From the NCBI GenBank assembly GCA_030151665.1, contig JASLDB010000136.1:1-24651 (forward strand): 24,651 bases of DNA, written 5' to 3'. A program made the translations under genes and the position numbers. The DNA is from Neisseriaceae bacterium. Its GTDB lineage: Bacteria; Pseudomonadota; Gammaproteobacteria; Burkholderiales; Neisseriaceae. Below the pieces are notes generated by a model, which ran no database searches, was not told the origin of the DNA, and worked only from the letters and a program-made list of their open reading frames with translations. Position 1 is the stretch's first letter. Every line of letters starts with the position of its first letter. This document shows, in pieces, positions 7,309 through 14,629 of the stretch.

Positions 7309-8733
7309 ATGTCGGAAAACGGTAATTTTGCCAAAGTCCTCGGCAGTAAAGAGGTATTGGCATTGGCATTTGGTGCCATGATTGGGTGGGGCTGGATTGT
7401 CCTCACAGGAGAGTGGATTATTTCTGCTGGTAGCTTTGGCGCTATTATTGCCATGGCTTTGGGCAGCGTGGTGATTATCTTTATCGGTCTGGCGTATGCA
7501 GAATTGGCTGCAGCCATGCCACAAGAAGGTGGTGCTCAAGTGTTTACTTATCGGGCACTTGGGCATTCGGCAGCGTATTTGTGTACGTGGTCATTGATTT
7601 TGGGCTATATCTCGGTTGTGGCATTTGAGGCCGTGGCATTGCCAACGGTATTGGATAACCTGATTCCCAATTACCAAGCCATTTATTTATGGAATGTGGC
7701 AGGTTGGGATGTGTATTTGACCTGGGCCATGGTGGGCATGGCAGGCACTGCCTTGGTGGTGATGTTGAACTACTATGGTATTCAAGGTGCCAGTATTTTC
7801 CAAACCTTGGTGACATTGGTGATTGTGGTTATTGGTGCTGCTTTTGTTTTGGCATCTGGCATACAAGGCAATGAAGCCAATTTAATGCCTTTCTTTAATG
7901 AAACACCGATTAAAGACAGTCCATTTGATCCTTTATTGGCTGGTATGCTACCAGTTGTGATGATGGTGCCGTTTATGTTTGTGGGTTTTGATGTGATTCC
8001 CCAAACCGCCTCTGAAATCAATTTGCCAGCCAAATCAATCGGCAAACTATTGATTATCTCCGTATTGGCTGCCATGGTCTTTTACTGTGCGATTATTTTT
8101 GGGGTGAGTTATGCATTGCCAGCTCATGTGATGAATGCTGATATTTTGACCACACCACAAGCCATGGAAGCTGTATTTCATAGTCATTGGGCAGCCAAAG
8201 TGATGGTGTTGGCTGGTTTAGCAGGGATTGTGACCAGTTGGAATGCTTTCTTCATTGGTGGTAGTCGTGCGATTCATGCTTTGGCTCATGCCAAAATGTT
8301 GCCAGCGTTTTTGGGCAAGGTACATCCAAAACACAAAACACCAGTCAATGCGATTTTCCTCATTGGTATTGCAACTTTCTTTGCCCCTTTATTGGGTCGA
8401 AAAGCCTTGTTGTGGTTTGTGAATGCGGGTAGTCTGGGCATTGTGATTGCTTATTTTATGGTGTGTATTTCATTCTTGGTATTGCGCCGTCGTGAACCCA
8501 ATATGCCTCGCCCATTTAAAGTAGCCAATGGCACCATGGTGGGCATTATTGCCTCAGTATGTAGTGCAGGCTTAATCTATATGTACATGCCTTTTAGCCC
8601 ATCTGCATTGAATACCAGCGAATGGTTAATCTTTGGCACGTGGATGTTATTGGGCTTGGTATTTTATATCAGTGCTCGTAAGCAATTTGGTACCAAAGAA
8701 ACCAAAAAAATCATTTCCAAAGATTGGAAATAA
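7309..8733 (+). CDS. APC-superfamily amino-acid permease
   Basis: A polytopic inner-membrane transporter of the amino acid-polyamine-organocation superfamily, 474 residues from the chosen ATG. AAGGAG at 7296-7301 is seven bases from the ATG at 7309 but only one base from the ATG at 7303, so 7309 is preferred. The first helix carries the family's unwound substrate-binding motif in AFGAMIGWGW. AELAAAMPQEGGAQVFTYRALG follows helix 2, and about 12 hydrophobic segments can be counted. A helix near the middle has PFMFVGFDVIPQTASEI, a typical helix-6 region. Substrate is probably an amino acid, but specificity cannot be read. It is a single-gene unit ending in a perfect palindromic terminator. Confidence 0.87.
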   Translation: MSENGNFAKVLGSKEVLALAFGAMIGWGWIVLTGEWIISAGSFGAIIAMALGSVVIIFIGLAYAELAAAMPQEGGAQVFTYRALGHSAAYLCTWSLILGYISVVAFEAVALPTVLDNLIPNYQAIYLWNVAGWDVYLTWAMVGMAGTALVVMLNYYGIQGASIFQTLVTLVIVVIGAAFVLASGIQGNEANLMPFFNETPIKDSPFDPLLAGMLPVVMMVPFMFVGFDVIPQTASEINLPAKSIGKLLIISVLAAMVFYCAIIFGVSYALPAHVMNADILTTPQAMEAVFHSHWAAKVMVLAGLAGIVTSWNAFFIGGSRAIHALAHAKMLPAFLGKVHPKHKTPVNAIFLIGIATFFAPLLGRKALLWFVNAGSLGIVIAYFMVCISFLVLRRREPNMPRPFKVANGTMVGIIASVCSAGLIYMYMPFSPSALNTSEWLIFGTWMLLGLVFYISARKQFGTKETKKIISKDWK

Positions 8734-8746
8734 CACGAGAAAAATC

Positions 8747-8774
8747 AAACAGGCTGCGATATCGCAGCCTGTTT
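8747..8774 (+). terminator. Perfect 28-base palindromic terminator after the permease
   Basis: Arms AAACAGGCTGCGAT and ATCGCAGCCTGTTT meet without a spacer (14 + 14 bases), so the RNA loop forms from the central AT pairs. T residues follow. It lies 13 bases beyond the permease stop codon. Confidence 0.85.
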
Positions 8775-8963
8775 TCTTTAGAAAATGAATTTAAGCATAT
8801 GGTGCAATATATTGAAATTCAGTATATTTCTTAAGTAATTGTCTGGATCATGAGAAGATTGCATTTATTGCACATCAAATCGATAATCAAAAAGCATTGA
8901 TATAAAAACGAATAACATGAAAATGGCTGATAAAATCATATCACCTACTCAGGATAAATTATC

Positions 8964-9497
8964 ATGAAAAAATGGATAGCATGTTTTGTGTTTTTGATGT
9001 CTTTGGCTTGCGTACAGGCTCAGAACATGGATTGTCGGGTGAGGGCGGTGATGACTGGGGATACGTTTACCTGTGAAAATGATGCAAAACGAACCATAAC
9101 AGTTAAATTGTACCAAGCTGAGGCACCAAAATTGACACAAAATTTTGGTCGGGAAGCCAAAGAAGCATTGGCTTTGGTGTTGGGTGATCGGGTTCGATTG
9201 GATGTGCATGATACTAGCCAAGCAGATTATGTGGTCGCAACAGTGTACACCTCGTTAATGTGTTCTTGTTTTCCTACCAATCACCCCAAAGCTCACATGA
9301 ATGCCTATATGGATTGTTTATGTTGGCAAGATGTGACTAAAACCATGATTGAACAAGGCAATGTGTGGCGTTCTATTTTTAGCCAAAGCAATCCCGAATA
9401 CATTCAAGCAGAGCAGATGGCTCGAAAAAATAAATTGGGTTTATGGCGGCAAGAGCATCCCATCGCACCATGGTTGTGGAGTGACGAAAACCATTAA
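8964..9497 (+). CDS. Secreted thermonuclease-fold (SNase-like) protein, probably catalytically altered
   Basis: A 177-residue protein with a Sec signal peptide (cleavage likely near AQA at about residue 20) and a staphylococcal-nuclease-like domain. The fold is visible as VMTGDTFTCE, VKLYQAEAPK, a QNFGREAKEAL helix, an EQGNVWRS segment, and the C-terminal AEQMARKNKLGLW...PW.W signature. The usual catalytic set looks replaced: the Arg35 position is Lys48, Asp40 is Glu53, Glu43 is Lys56, and the DxxGR segment carrying Arg87 reads SQADYVVA. Six cysteines (24, 37, 100, 102, 118, 120), four of them in a MCSC...CLC insertion, suggest disulfides or metal binding. It may bind nucleic acid without cutting it, or act differently. 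It stands alone, and a weak RBS (AGGAT) precedes the ATG. Confidence 0.75.
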   Translation: MKKWIACFVFLMSLACVQAQNMDCRVRAVMTGDTFTCENDAKRTITVKLYQAEAPKLTQNFGREAKEALALVLGDRVRLDVHDTSQADYVVATVYTSLMCSCFPTNHPKAHMNAYMDCLCWQDVTKTMIEQGNVWRSIFSQSNPEYIQAEQMARKNKLGLWRQEHPIAPWLWSDENH

Positions 9498-9566
9498 TGA
9501 CAAAATGGTTTGGATGGTGCACTTCATTAACCCATGTTTGTCAATATTGGTTATGGGTATGCAGTA

Positions 9567-10496
9567 TTAAGCTGCAAGGTGTTTGTCTTGTGCTTGATTG
9601 ATGTGGTGGGCGATATCGGTGGCCAATGTATCTAACATGGCATAACGCTTTTTGTACATTGAGCGTTTTTTGCTGGCAATGTCTGCCATGTCTTTGCGGG
9701 TGTCGTGCATAGACAATTGGTAGTAATTATTTTTAGCCCATTGTCCGCCACAATCTTGCCAAAAGGCATCGTAGTCAAATTTGACTTTGTTGCGGTAAAG
9801 ACGAGTGCGAATTTGCTTGGCGTAAGGGATGCCATAAATATTTTGGATACCAATGTTTTGTGCAAATTCACGCAGAATTTGGATCAATAAGTAATGCGGA
9901 CGCAAGCCAAAAAATACCTTGGTTAATTTCGCTAAATCGACATTTTCTTCTGCTTTGGGGCCTTGCATTGATGCAATCAATAAATCGTGTTGGTTTAACA
10001 TGACAAATGTGCATTGGTAAATGCGTTGATTGGTGCTTTTTTGAGCCAGGGCAACGCTCCAAAAACCTTCTTCACAGCAAATGGGGTTAAAGACAAAGGT
10101 GGCAACATAATCATCCAAAATATCGGCCAAGACCAATGGTTGATTTTGCAGCAAGGTTTGCTTGGGGTCAATTCGCGATAGCAATACCAGCATGTTTTGC
10201 CAATCATGGAGAATCAAGGCATGTTTTTGTTTGTTTGTTAAACTTTTGTCAGCGTATTTTTTGAGCAAAGTGTAGCTCAGGTTTTGATTGTGTTTAAAAA
10301 TGTTTTTTAATTTAGCATGCTGATTAATAAATGATTCAAAACATTGAATATAAGGCTTAGCCAATAACCAACGGGCAGCAAATTTACCAATGTGCCATGG
10401 ATCGCGAAAGCTGTGTTCTTGGTATAAATATTGGGTGGGGAATTGGTAAGCCATATTGTGTATCATCTTAAAAAGTGGTTTTGATGTTGGTCGCAT
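9567..10496 (-). CDS. VirK/YbjX family (DUF535) protein
   Basis: A cytoplasmic protein of the VirK/YbjX (DUF535) family, whose members have been linked to envelope/virulence traits and antimicrobial-peptide resistance in enterics; the biochemical activity is unknown. Family-like blocks are the central EGFWSVALAQ, LLIASMQGPKAEENVDLAKLTK, FFGLRPHYLLIQILREFAQ, IYGIPYAKQI and DYDAFWQDCGGQW. The frame is open to a GTG at 10544, but the AAGG there overlaps it. A TATAAT that could be a -10 box lies between the two candidate starts, so I use the ATG at 10496 (309 residues). No strong ribosome-binding site marks either, and the true start is unsettled. It is monocistronic, downstream of and on the same strand as the exonuclease III gene, separated by a terminator. 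Confidence 0.77.
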   Translation of the reverse strand: MRPTSKPLFKMIHNMAYQFPTQYLYQEHSFRDPWHIGKFAARWLLAKPYIQCFESFINQHAKLKNIFKHNQNLSYTLLKKYADKSLTNKQKHALILHDWQNMLVLLSRIDPKQTLLQNQPLVLADILDDYVATFVFNPICCEEGFWSVALAQKSTNQRIYQCTFVMLNQHDLLIASMQGPKAEENVDLAKLTKVFFGLRPHYLLIQILREFAQNIGIQNIYGIPYAKQIRTRLYRNKVKFDYDAFWQDCGGQWAKNNYYQLSMHDTRKDMADIASKKRSMYKKRYAMLDTLATDIAHHINQAQDKHLAA

Positions 10497-10610
10497 TAAT
10501 TGACAGACCAACTGGTCGCCATTATATCGACAGCATATTGTCACCTTGGGAAATGGTTACAGACTGTTACAATTTGCTTGTATTCTGGTCAATATTGATG
10601 TGAAAGACAC

Positions 10611-10635
10611 AAAAAAAGCCCCAAAAAGGGGCTTT
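10611..10635 (-). terminator. Intrinsic terminator of the exonuclease III gene
   Basis: Stem AAAGCCCC/GGGGCTTT with an A5 loop (plus strand). Read on the minus strand the stem is followed by a U7 run, 20 bases beyond the exonuclease III stop. Its core (GCCCC, A5, GGGGC) is identical to the terminator at 5157-5184. Confidence 0.88.
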
Positions 10636-10654
10636 GATACAAAGATAAGCGGGA

Positions 10655-11419
10655 TTAGGCCAATGTGATGGTCACTGGGGCATGGTCGCTAGGACGCTCC
10701 CAAGCTCGGGTGTCTTCATCTACACTGACATCTTGGGCTTTTGCCAATAAACCAGAAGTGACCAAAATTAAGTCAATGCGTAAGCCCAGTTTGCGACGGA
10801 ACATATTCATGCGATAGTCCCACCATGTGTAGGCAACTGCTTCTGGGTAAAGGTGGCGAAATGAATCACTCAAACCCAAATCCAATAGATTTTTTAACCA
10901 AGTTCGCTCTGCAGCTGAGCACAATATTTTGCCATCCCATTTCACTGGATCATAGACATCCAAATCATCAGGTGCAATATTAAAGTCGCCCAATAACACC
11001 ACATTTTCATGCGTGGCCAGTTCTTGCTTCATTTTACTTGTGAGTGCGGCAAACCAAGCTTCTTTGTAAGCATATTTTTCACTGTCTACAGCTTCGCCAT
11101 TGACGCAATACACATCAACCACGCGAATATCACCAAAAGTTGCGGCAATCACTCGGCGCTGTGGGTCTTCTAAATCTGGCATTCCTAGGCTGATATCGGT
11201 GGCGGGTAATTTACTAATCAACGCAACACCATTGTAAGTTTTTTGACCAGACCAAACGGCATGATAGCCAATTTCGGCAAAGGCTTCAGCAGGAAATTTG
11301 TCTTGGTCTAGTTTGAGTTCTTGCAGCGCCAAGACATCAACAGGGTTTTCGCTTAACCATTTAATAACATGGGGGAGGCGAACATTGAGTGAGTTGACGT
11401 TCCAAGTGGTAATTTTCAT
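10655..11419 (-). CDS. xthA: Exodeoxyribonuclease III (XthA family AP endonuclease)
   Basis: A base-excision-repair enzyme: AP endonuclease and 3'-5' exonuclease on double-stranded DNA, Mg-dependent, cytoplasmic. The ATG at 11419 gives 254 residues beginning MKITTWNVNSL, the canonical family start, with AGGA nine bases upstream. The longer frame would need a TTG at 11467 and lies inside the upstream gene. Catalytic residues visible are Asn7, Glu34 in ALQELK, Tyr104 in VYCVNG, Asp145 and Asn147 in GDFN, and Asp245-His246 in PSDHAP. Length is close to E. coli XthA (268). The TauE/SafE-type gene ends seven bases upstream, so the two are cotranscribed and probably coupled, with no obvious functional link. 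Very sure. Confidence 0.95.
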   Translation of the reverse strand: MKITTWNVNSLNVRLPHVIKWLSENPVDVLALQELKLDQDKFPAEAFAEIGYHAVWSGQKTYNGVALISKLPATDISLGMPDLEDPQRRVIAATFGDIRVVDVYCVNGEAVDSEKYAYKEAWFAALTSKMKQELATHENVVLLGDFNIAPDDLDVYDPVKWDGKILCSAAERTWLKNLLDLGLSDSFRHLYPEAVAYTWWDYRMNMFRRKLGLRIDLILVTSGLLAKAQDVSVDEDTRAWERPSDHAPVTITLA

Positions 11420-11426
11420 GTAAATC

Positions 11427-12098
11427 CTAATGAGCAAAGAAAAATAAAAACAATTGAACAATGGCAATCAGCATGACCAAGCTGCCCATTGTGATTCGAA
11501 CCCAGCGTTTTTGCATAAAATTCTTCACAATATTGGCAACAAAGCCGATTAACAATAAATTGGGGAGTGTGCCCAAGCCAAAGGCTAACATAATGAGTGC
11601 ACCTTGGCTCATGGAGCCAGACATCAAACTGTATGATGCGGCACTGTAAACCAAGCCACATGGCAACCAACCCCATAATGCCCCTGCTAGAAAACTGCCT
11701 GTATAAGAACGAATGGGCAAAAGTCGATTTAATAATGGGTTGAGCTTGCGCCAAATGGGTTTACCCAAGGCTTCAATTTTTAAAATACCTTTTGAAAAAC
11801 CAGCTAAATACAGCCCCATCATGATTAAAATAAGATTGGCGACAACAAACAAGGCTTGTTGAACCGTTTGGGTCTGGTCTAAGCCGATGCCCAAATGACT
11901 GACCGCCCCCAATAACGCACCCATTAAGACATAGCTAGCAATGCGCCCAGTATTGAGTAGCAAAATCATGGGCCAACGCTTCATGTTGGCAGGAATTTGT
12001 AAGATAAAAGCAGAACTCAATCCACCGCACATGCCAACACAATGCACGCCACCCAAAAAACCAATTAATAATAATGCTGGCAGTGTCAAAGCTTCCAT
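11427..12098 (-). CDS. TauE/SafE-type (UreH/DsbD_2 domain) membrane protein
   Basis: A 223-residue inner-membrane protein with about six hydrophobic helices. Two signatures are diagnostic: HCVGMCGG (residues 19-26) after the first helix, and FLAGALWGWLPCGLVYSA after the third, each placing cysteines in or near the membrane. This is the UreH/DsbD_2-like branch of sulfite-exporter TauE/SafE proteins, often found beside cbb3 oxidase and copper genes, where a metal or redox role is suspected but unproven. No such genes are here; its partner is exonuclease III, seven bases downstream. Its start ATG at 12098 has only a weak ribosome-binding site. The promoter should lie in 12099-12287, where I see nothing distinctive. 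Confidence 0.85.
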   Translation of the reverse strand: MEALTLPALLLIGFLGGVHCVGMCGGLSSAFILQIPANMKRWPMILLLNTGRIASYVLMGALLGAVSHLGIGLDQTQTVQQALFVVANLILIMMGLYLAGFSKGILKIEALGKPIWRKLNPLLNRLLPIRSYTGSFLAGALWGWLPCGLVYSAASYSLMSGSMSQGALIMLAFGLGTLPNLLLIGFVANIVKNFMQKRWVRITMGSLVMLIAIVQLFLFFFAH

Positions 12099-12287
12099 GG
12101 TTTGGCTTTTTGTTTAGTAAAGCTTAATTATAGCGGTTTTTTGATGACATTAGGCAGGGAGTGGCGAAAAGAGACGTTTGCAAAAAAGAGGGTAGTAAAT
12201 GGTGTTAGGTGTAAGAAGCTGTAGCGAGTTGGAGTCGTTAAAATAACCCGCTATGTTCTTCATGGTATTTCTCGTATTGGGGATTGA

Positions 12288-12596
12288 TTAAATATGAGTG
12301 GTTAATAATCTATTTTGTACGATTCGTTTTAAGGATTGATATAATGCGATGTCTTTAGCTTGTAAGGCTAAAGCCACTTGTACATATTCACCTTTGACAT
12401 ATTCTAAAGGTAGTTTTTCAATATAACGGATGCGAATCAGTTCACATATTTGGCTTGGCATATTGGTATTGCCACGCTCATAACGAGAACCTGCTGATTG
12501 GGTGACACCAATGTCTTGCCAGAAATCCAGTTGATTCAAGTTTAGTTTTTTCCTGATAATTTTAACTTCATTACCGCTGATTAAAAATTGGCTCAT
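12288..12596 (-). CDS. XRE-family helix-turn-helix protein
   Basis: A 102-residue protein with an N-terminal Cro/CI-type helix-turn-helix: EVKIIRKKLNLNQLDFWQDIG, then VTQSAGSRYERG as turn plus recognition helix, spanning about residues 9-45. The C-terminal half (VQVALALQAKDIALYQSLKRIV) is helical and may mediate oligomerisation. The FWQDIGVTQSAGSRYE pattern matches a small regulator common in betaproteobacteria with no known target. GGGGAG lies about ten bases before the ATG. The gene borders the decayed AT-rich region and is isolated; it could be a remnant regulator of a lost element. DNA binding is confident, function is not. Confidence 0.8.
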   Translation of the reverse strand: MSQFLISGNEVKIIRKKLNLNQLDFWQDIGVTQSAGSRYERGNTNMPSQICELIRIRYIEKLPLEYVKGEYVQVALALQAKDIALYQSLKRIVQNRLLTTHI

Positions 12597-13370
12597 TTAA
12601 AATGGCTCCCCAGATTATTTGATGTGAAAGAGAATAAATAATTTGAGATTGATGGATTGAAATGGTGATTGACCATTTTCAATATTTTTATTGTTATTCA
12701 TGACATCATGACTGTATTTTCCAAGGATTATTCACCCATGAATGAGCTGACAGTAAAAATTCAATTAATCTCAAATCCCACATGTTAATATTTATTTTGC
12801 ATTTAAATTAATGTTATTTGTAATAACAATTCGCTTGCTTTTATTTTTTTATAATTTATAAATGAATAATATTTTATGTAAGCTAGTGAATTATATTAAA
12901 ATAAAAATGATGTACTATTCTTATTATTTACATTTAATTTCTTTTTGTTATTCATAATGAATTTATTTTATGATATTTATTTTGTTTAATTGTTAAAGTT
13001 ATTATTTATATTAAGTAAAATAATGGTACATAATTCTGGAAATTAATGCTTTTTTTGTTAGATTTGGTTAAAAAATGCCTCAATTATTTATCTAATAAAT
13101 ACTTTTTATTTACACGCTTATAACTATTTTAAAATTTATGGATTGATATTATTCATGTATATGAATAATCAGAACATTATTTTGCATAGTGGATACTTAT
13201 TATTTGCATGATGATGTGTCGATGAATGATTAAAATAATGGTCATTTCATTATTCTAAGCACCATTATTTTTGCTGAAACAAAAAGCCACATAAGCGATT
13301 TATCGGATAACAATAAGCCTGTATCAGTAATGTATTATATTTTATGACGATGTGCTTTTAAGGAGCAGTC
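12597..13370. other. Very AT-rich gene-free region
   Basis: Nearly 800 bases, dominated by A and T, with no open frame that resembles a gene. Its left part contains nested inverted repeats (see 12639-12777). The composition is clearly more AT-rich than the flanking genes. It could be degraded DNA, the remains of an insertion, or an A/T-rich silenced segment. No promoter was assigned. Confidence 0.5.
12639..12777. repeat. Nested inverted-repeat structure (possible small non-autonomous element)
   Basis: ATTTGAGATTGAT near 12640-12653 is mirrored by ATTAATCTCAAAT at 12764-12776, about 13 positions with one mismatch, enclosing about 110 bases. Inside lie a perfect 7-bp hairpin (AAATGGT at 12660-12666 and ACCATTT at 12672-12678) and the near-palindrome TCATGACATCATGA. 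No target-site duplication could be identified, and no second copy was noticed in the window. Confidence 0.35.
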
Positions 13371-13798
13371 GTGCTAATTTGAATAATTGAGTTTAAATCG
13401 GCATCCTGTCAAAACGGTCATAACGGATATTCGTGGTTATTCCATTACGATTTTGATGTTGGGTATTGATGGCATTCCCTTGAATGGTGCGAGCAAAATG
13501 TGCTTGTCAAGGAAGCCCATTATTTAGAGTGCATGGTGCCTGCGCAAGGCTGGCTCTATAATGAAAAGGCATTGGCTTATGCTTGGGGCAGTTTATATCC
13601 TATTAATGAAGGGCTTGATTGTATTGGCAATGATAGGTATTGGCATATGTTGACTGAACAAGATGAGCTATCTTGTATCACCCCTGTGCTGATTTTTCCT
13701 GATGAGGGGAGTTTTGATGGTTTACCATTGTGGTTGAGCAAGTATTTCGTCAAGATACGGTGACTTGGCAACGATTTGGCTTGTCAGTAGTTTATTGA
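13371..13798 (+). pseudogene. Probable decayed gene of unknown family, with in-frame TGA codons and a 3' frame change
   Basis: AAGGAG followed five bases later by GTG at 13371 looks like a true start, but the fourth codon (13380-13382) is TGA. The same frame continues with protein-like sequence (GHNGYSWLFHYDFDVGY), hits a second TGA at 13467-13469, then reads WHSLEWCEQN into an intact stretch. The uninterrupted part (from a GTG at 13500 to 13763, 87 residues) includes YLECMVPAQGWLYNEKALAY, GLDCIGNDRYWHML and IFPDEGSFDGLPLW. After that the better-looking continuation (EQVFRQDTVTWQRFGL, to 13798) lies in another frame. Together this suggests a gene of about 140 residues inactivated by two nonsense changes and an indel. 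Reading TGA as Trp would not repair the frame change. I do not recognise the family; it may be a small orphan accessory protein. Confidence 0.5.
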
Positions 13799-13862
13799 GC
13801 GTGATGCAATGTGGACAGTGGTGCCACAGTTTTAAGATTAAATAATGGATAAAGGGAATAAT

Positions 13863-14462
13863 ATGGCGATTGCTACTTTGATACAGAAAATAGGTTTAAT
13901 AGATGCCCCACGCTATGATATTGCTTGGCTATTGCAAAACAGCCAAACTGGAGAGATTGATCATGCTATTGAATTTTGGGGGCACACCGCTAAGCATGAA
14001 GCGGTGGGTAAGTGGTGCATGAGCCAATGGTGGGATGGTCATCCTTTTGTGGTTGATGGTATTGATTATTTAACTGCTGAACATTGGATGATGGCACAAA
14101 AAGCCGTTTTGTTCGAAGACATGGTGATGCATAAGGCGATTTTACAAGCCAAGACAGCAAAAGAAGCGAAAGCCTTGGGTCGAAAAATTGCCAATTTTGA
14201 TGCCGATGTTTGGCAAAAATGGTGCTTAGATATTGTGATTGCAGGCAATTATTATAAATTTAGCCAGCATATGGATTTAAAAACCTTTTTATTGGCAACC
14301 GGTAATGCTGTGTTAATTGAAGCCAGTCCTGTGGATACTATTTGGGGTGTTGGTATGGCAGAGGATAATCGCGATATTCATTTGCCAGCCAAATGGCAAG
14401 GGCAAAATTTATTGGGTTTTGCATTAATGCATGTGCGCGATAGCTTAGCGAGAATGGATTAG
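13863..14462 (+). CDS. NADAR family protein (YbiA-like N-glycosidase)
   Basis: A 199-residue NADAR-superfamily protein. The family includes YbiA/RibX-type N-glycosidases that hydrolyse reactive riboflavin-pathway intermediates, and relatives that act on NAD/ADP-ribose derivatives in conflict systems. The ATG at 13863 is preferred over 13845 because AAGGGA sits six bases before it. Signature segments are EFWGHTAKHEAVGKWC (residues 37-52), SQWWDGHPFVVDGIDYLTAEHWMMAQKA with Glu73, and the C-terminal EASPVDTIWGVG (153-164) carrying conserved Glu, Asp and Trp-Gly. An N-terminal extension of about 35 residues precedes the core. It is a single gene just downstream of a pseudogene; no riboflavin or NAD gene is adjacent. 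Family sure, substrate open. Confidence 0.85.
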   Translation: MAIATLIQKIGLIDAPRYDIAWLLQNSQTGEIDHAIEFWGHTAKHEAVGKWCMSQWWDGHPFVVDGIDYLTAEHWMMAQKAVLFEDMVMHKAILQAKTAKEAKALGRKIANFDADVWQKWCLDIVIAGNYYKFSQHMDLKTFLLATGNAVLIEASPVDTIWGVGMAEDNRDIHLPAKWQGQNLLGFALMHVRDSLARMD

Positions 14463-14558
14463 TAAAATAATGGATGGTGGCTTGAATCATTTTGGTTACA
14501 TTAACAACATGCTATCCATAAAAATTTAGATAATTCAATTATTTTGCGTATAATAATG

Positions 14559-14598
14559 CCGATAGAATAGAGCGAGGTGGTTTTTAATAAAACCGCCT
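14559..14598 (+). promoter_or_regulatory. Candidate promoter -10 and leader hairpin before the 14630 gene
   Basis: A perfect TATAAT at 14559-14564 is followed by a leader hairpin with 10-base arms (AGGTGGTTTT at 14575-14584 and AAAACCGCCT at 14589-14598, one G-U pair, 4-base loop). No good -35 hexamer is seen. The hairpin has no U-run, so it is not a terminator for the NADAR gene in this direction; it could stabilise the mRNA or act as a regulatory leader. Confidence 0.4.
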
Positions 14599-14629
14599 TG
14601 TAATGTATTTTAATTAAGGGATGTGTTAG

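Noticed and set aside
7258..8075. Open frames on the minus strand across the permease gene
   Set aside because: They are antisense shadows of a well-supported membrane-protein gene, with no ribosome-binding sites and Pro/His-rich low-quality translations.
8751..8770. AGGCTGC...GCAGCCT in the terminator as a Neisseriaceae-type DNA uptake sequence
   Set aside because: It resembles the core of some uptake sequences, but the full 10-12-base motif is not present and I noticed no repeated copies elsewhere in the window.
13371..13763. TGA read as tryptophan or selenocysteine
   Set aside because: No SECIS-like element was evident, other genes here use TGA as a stop (for example the fecI-like gene), and the same locus also shows a frame change.
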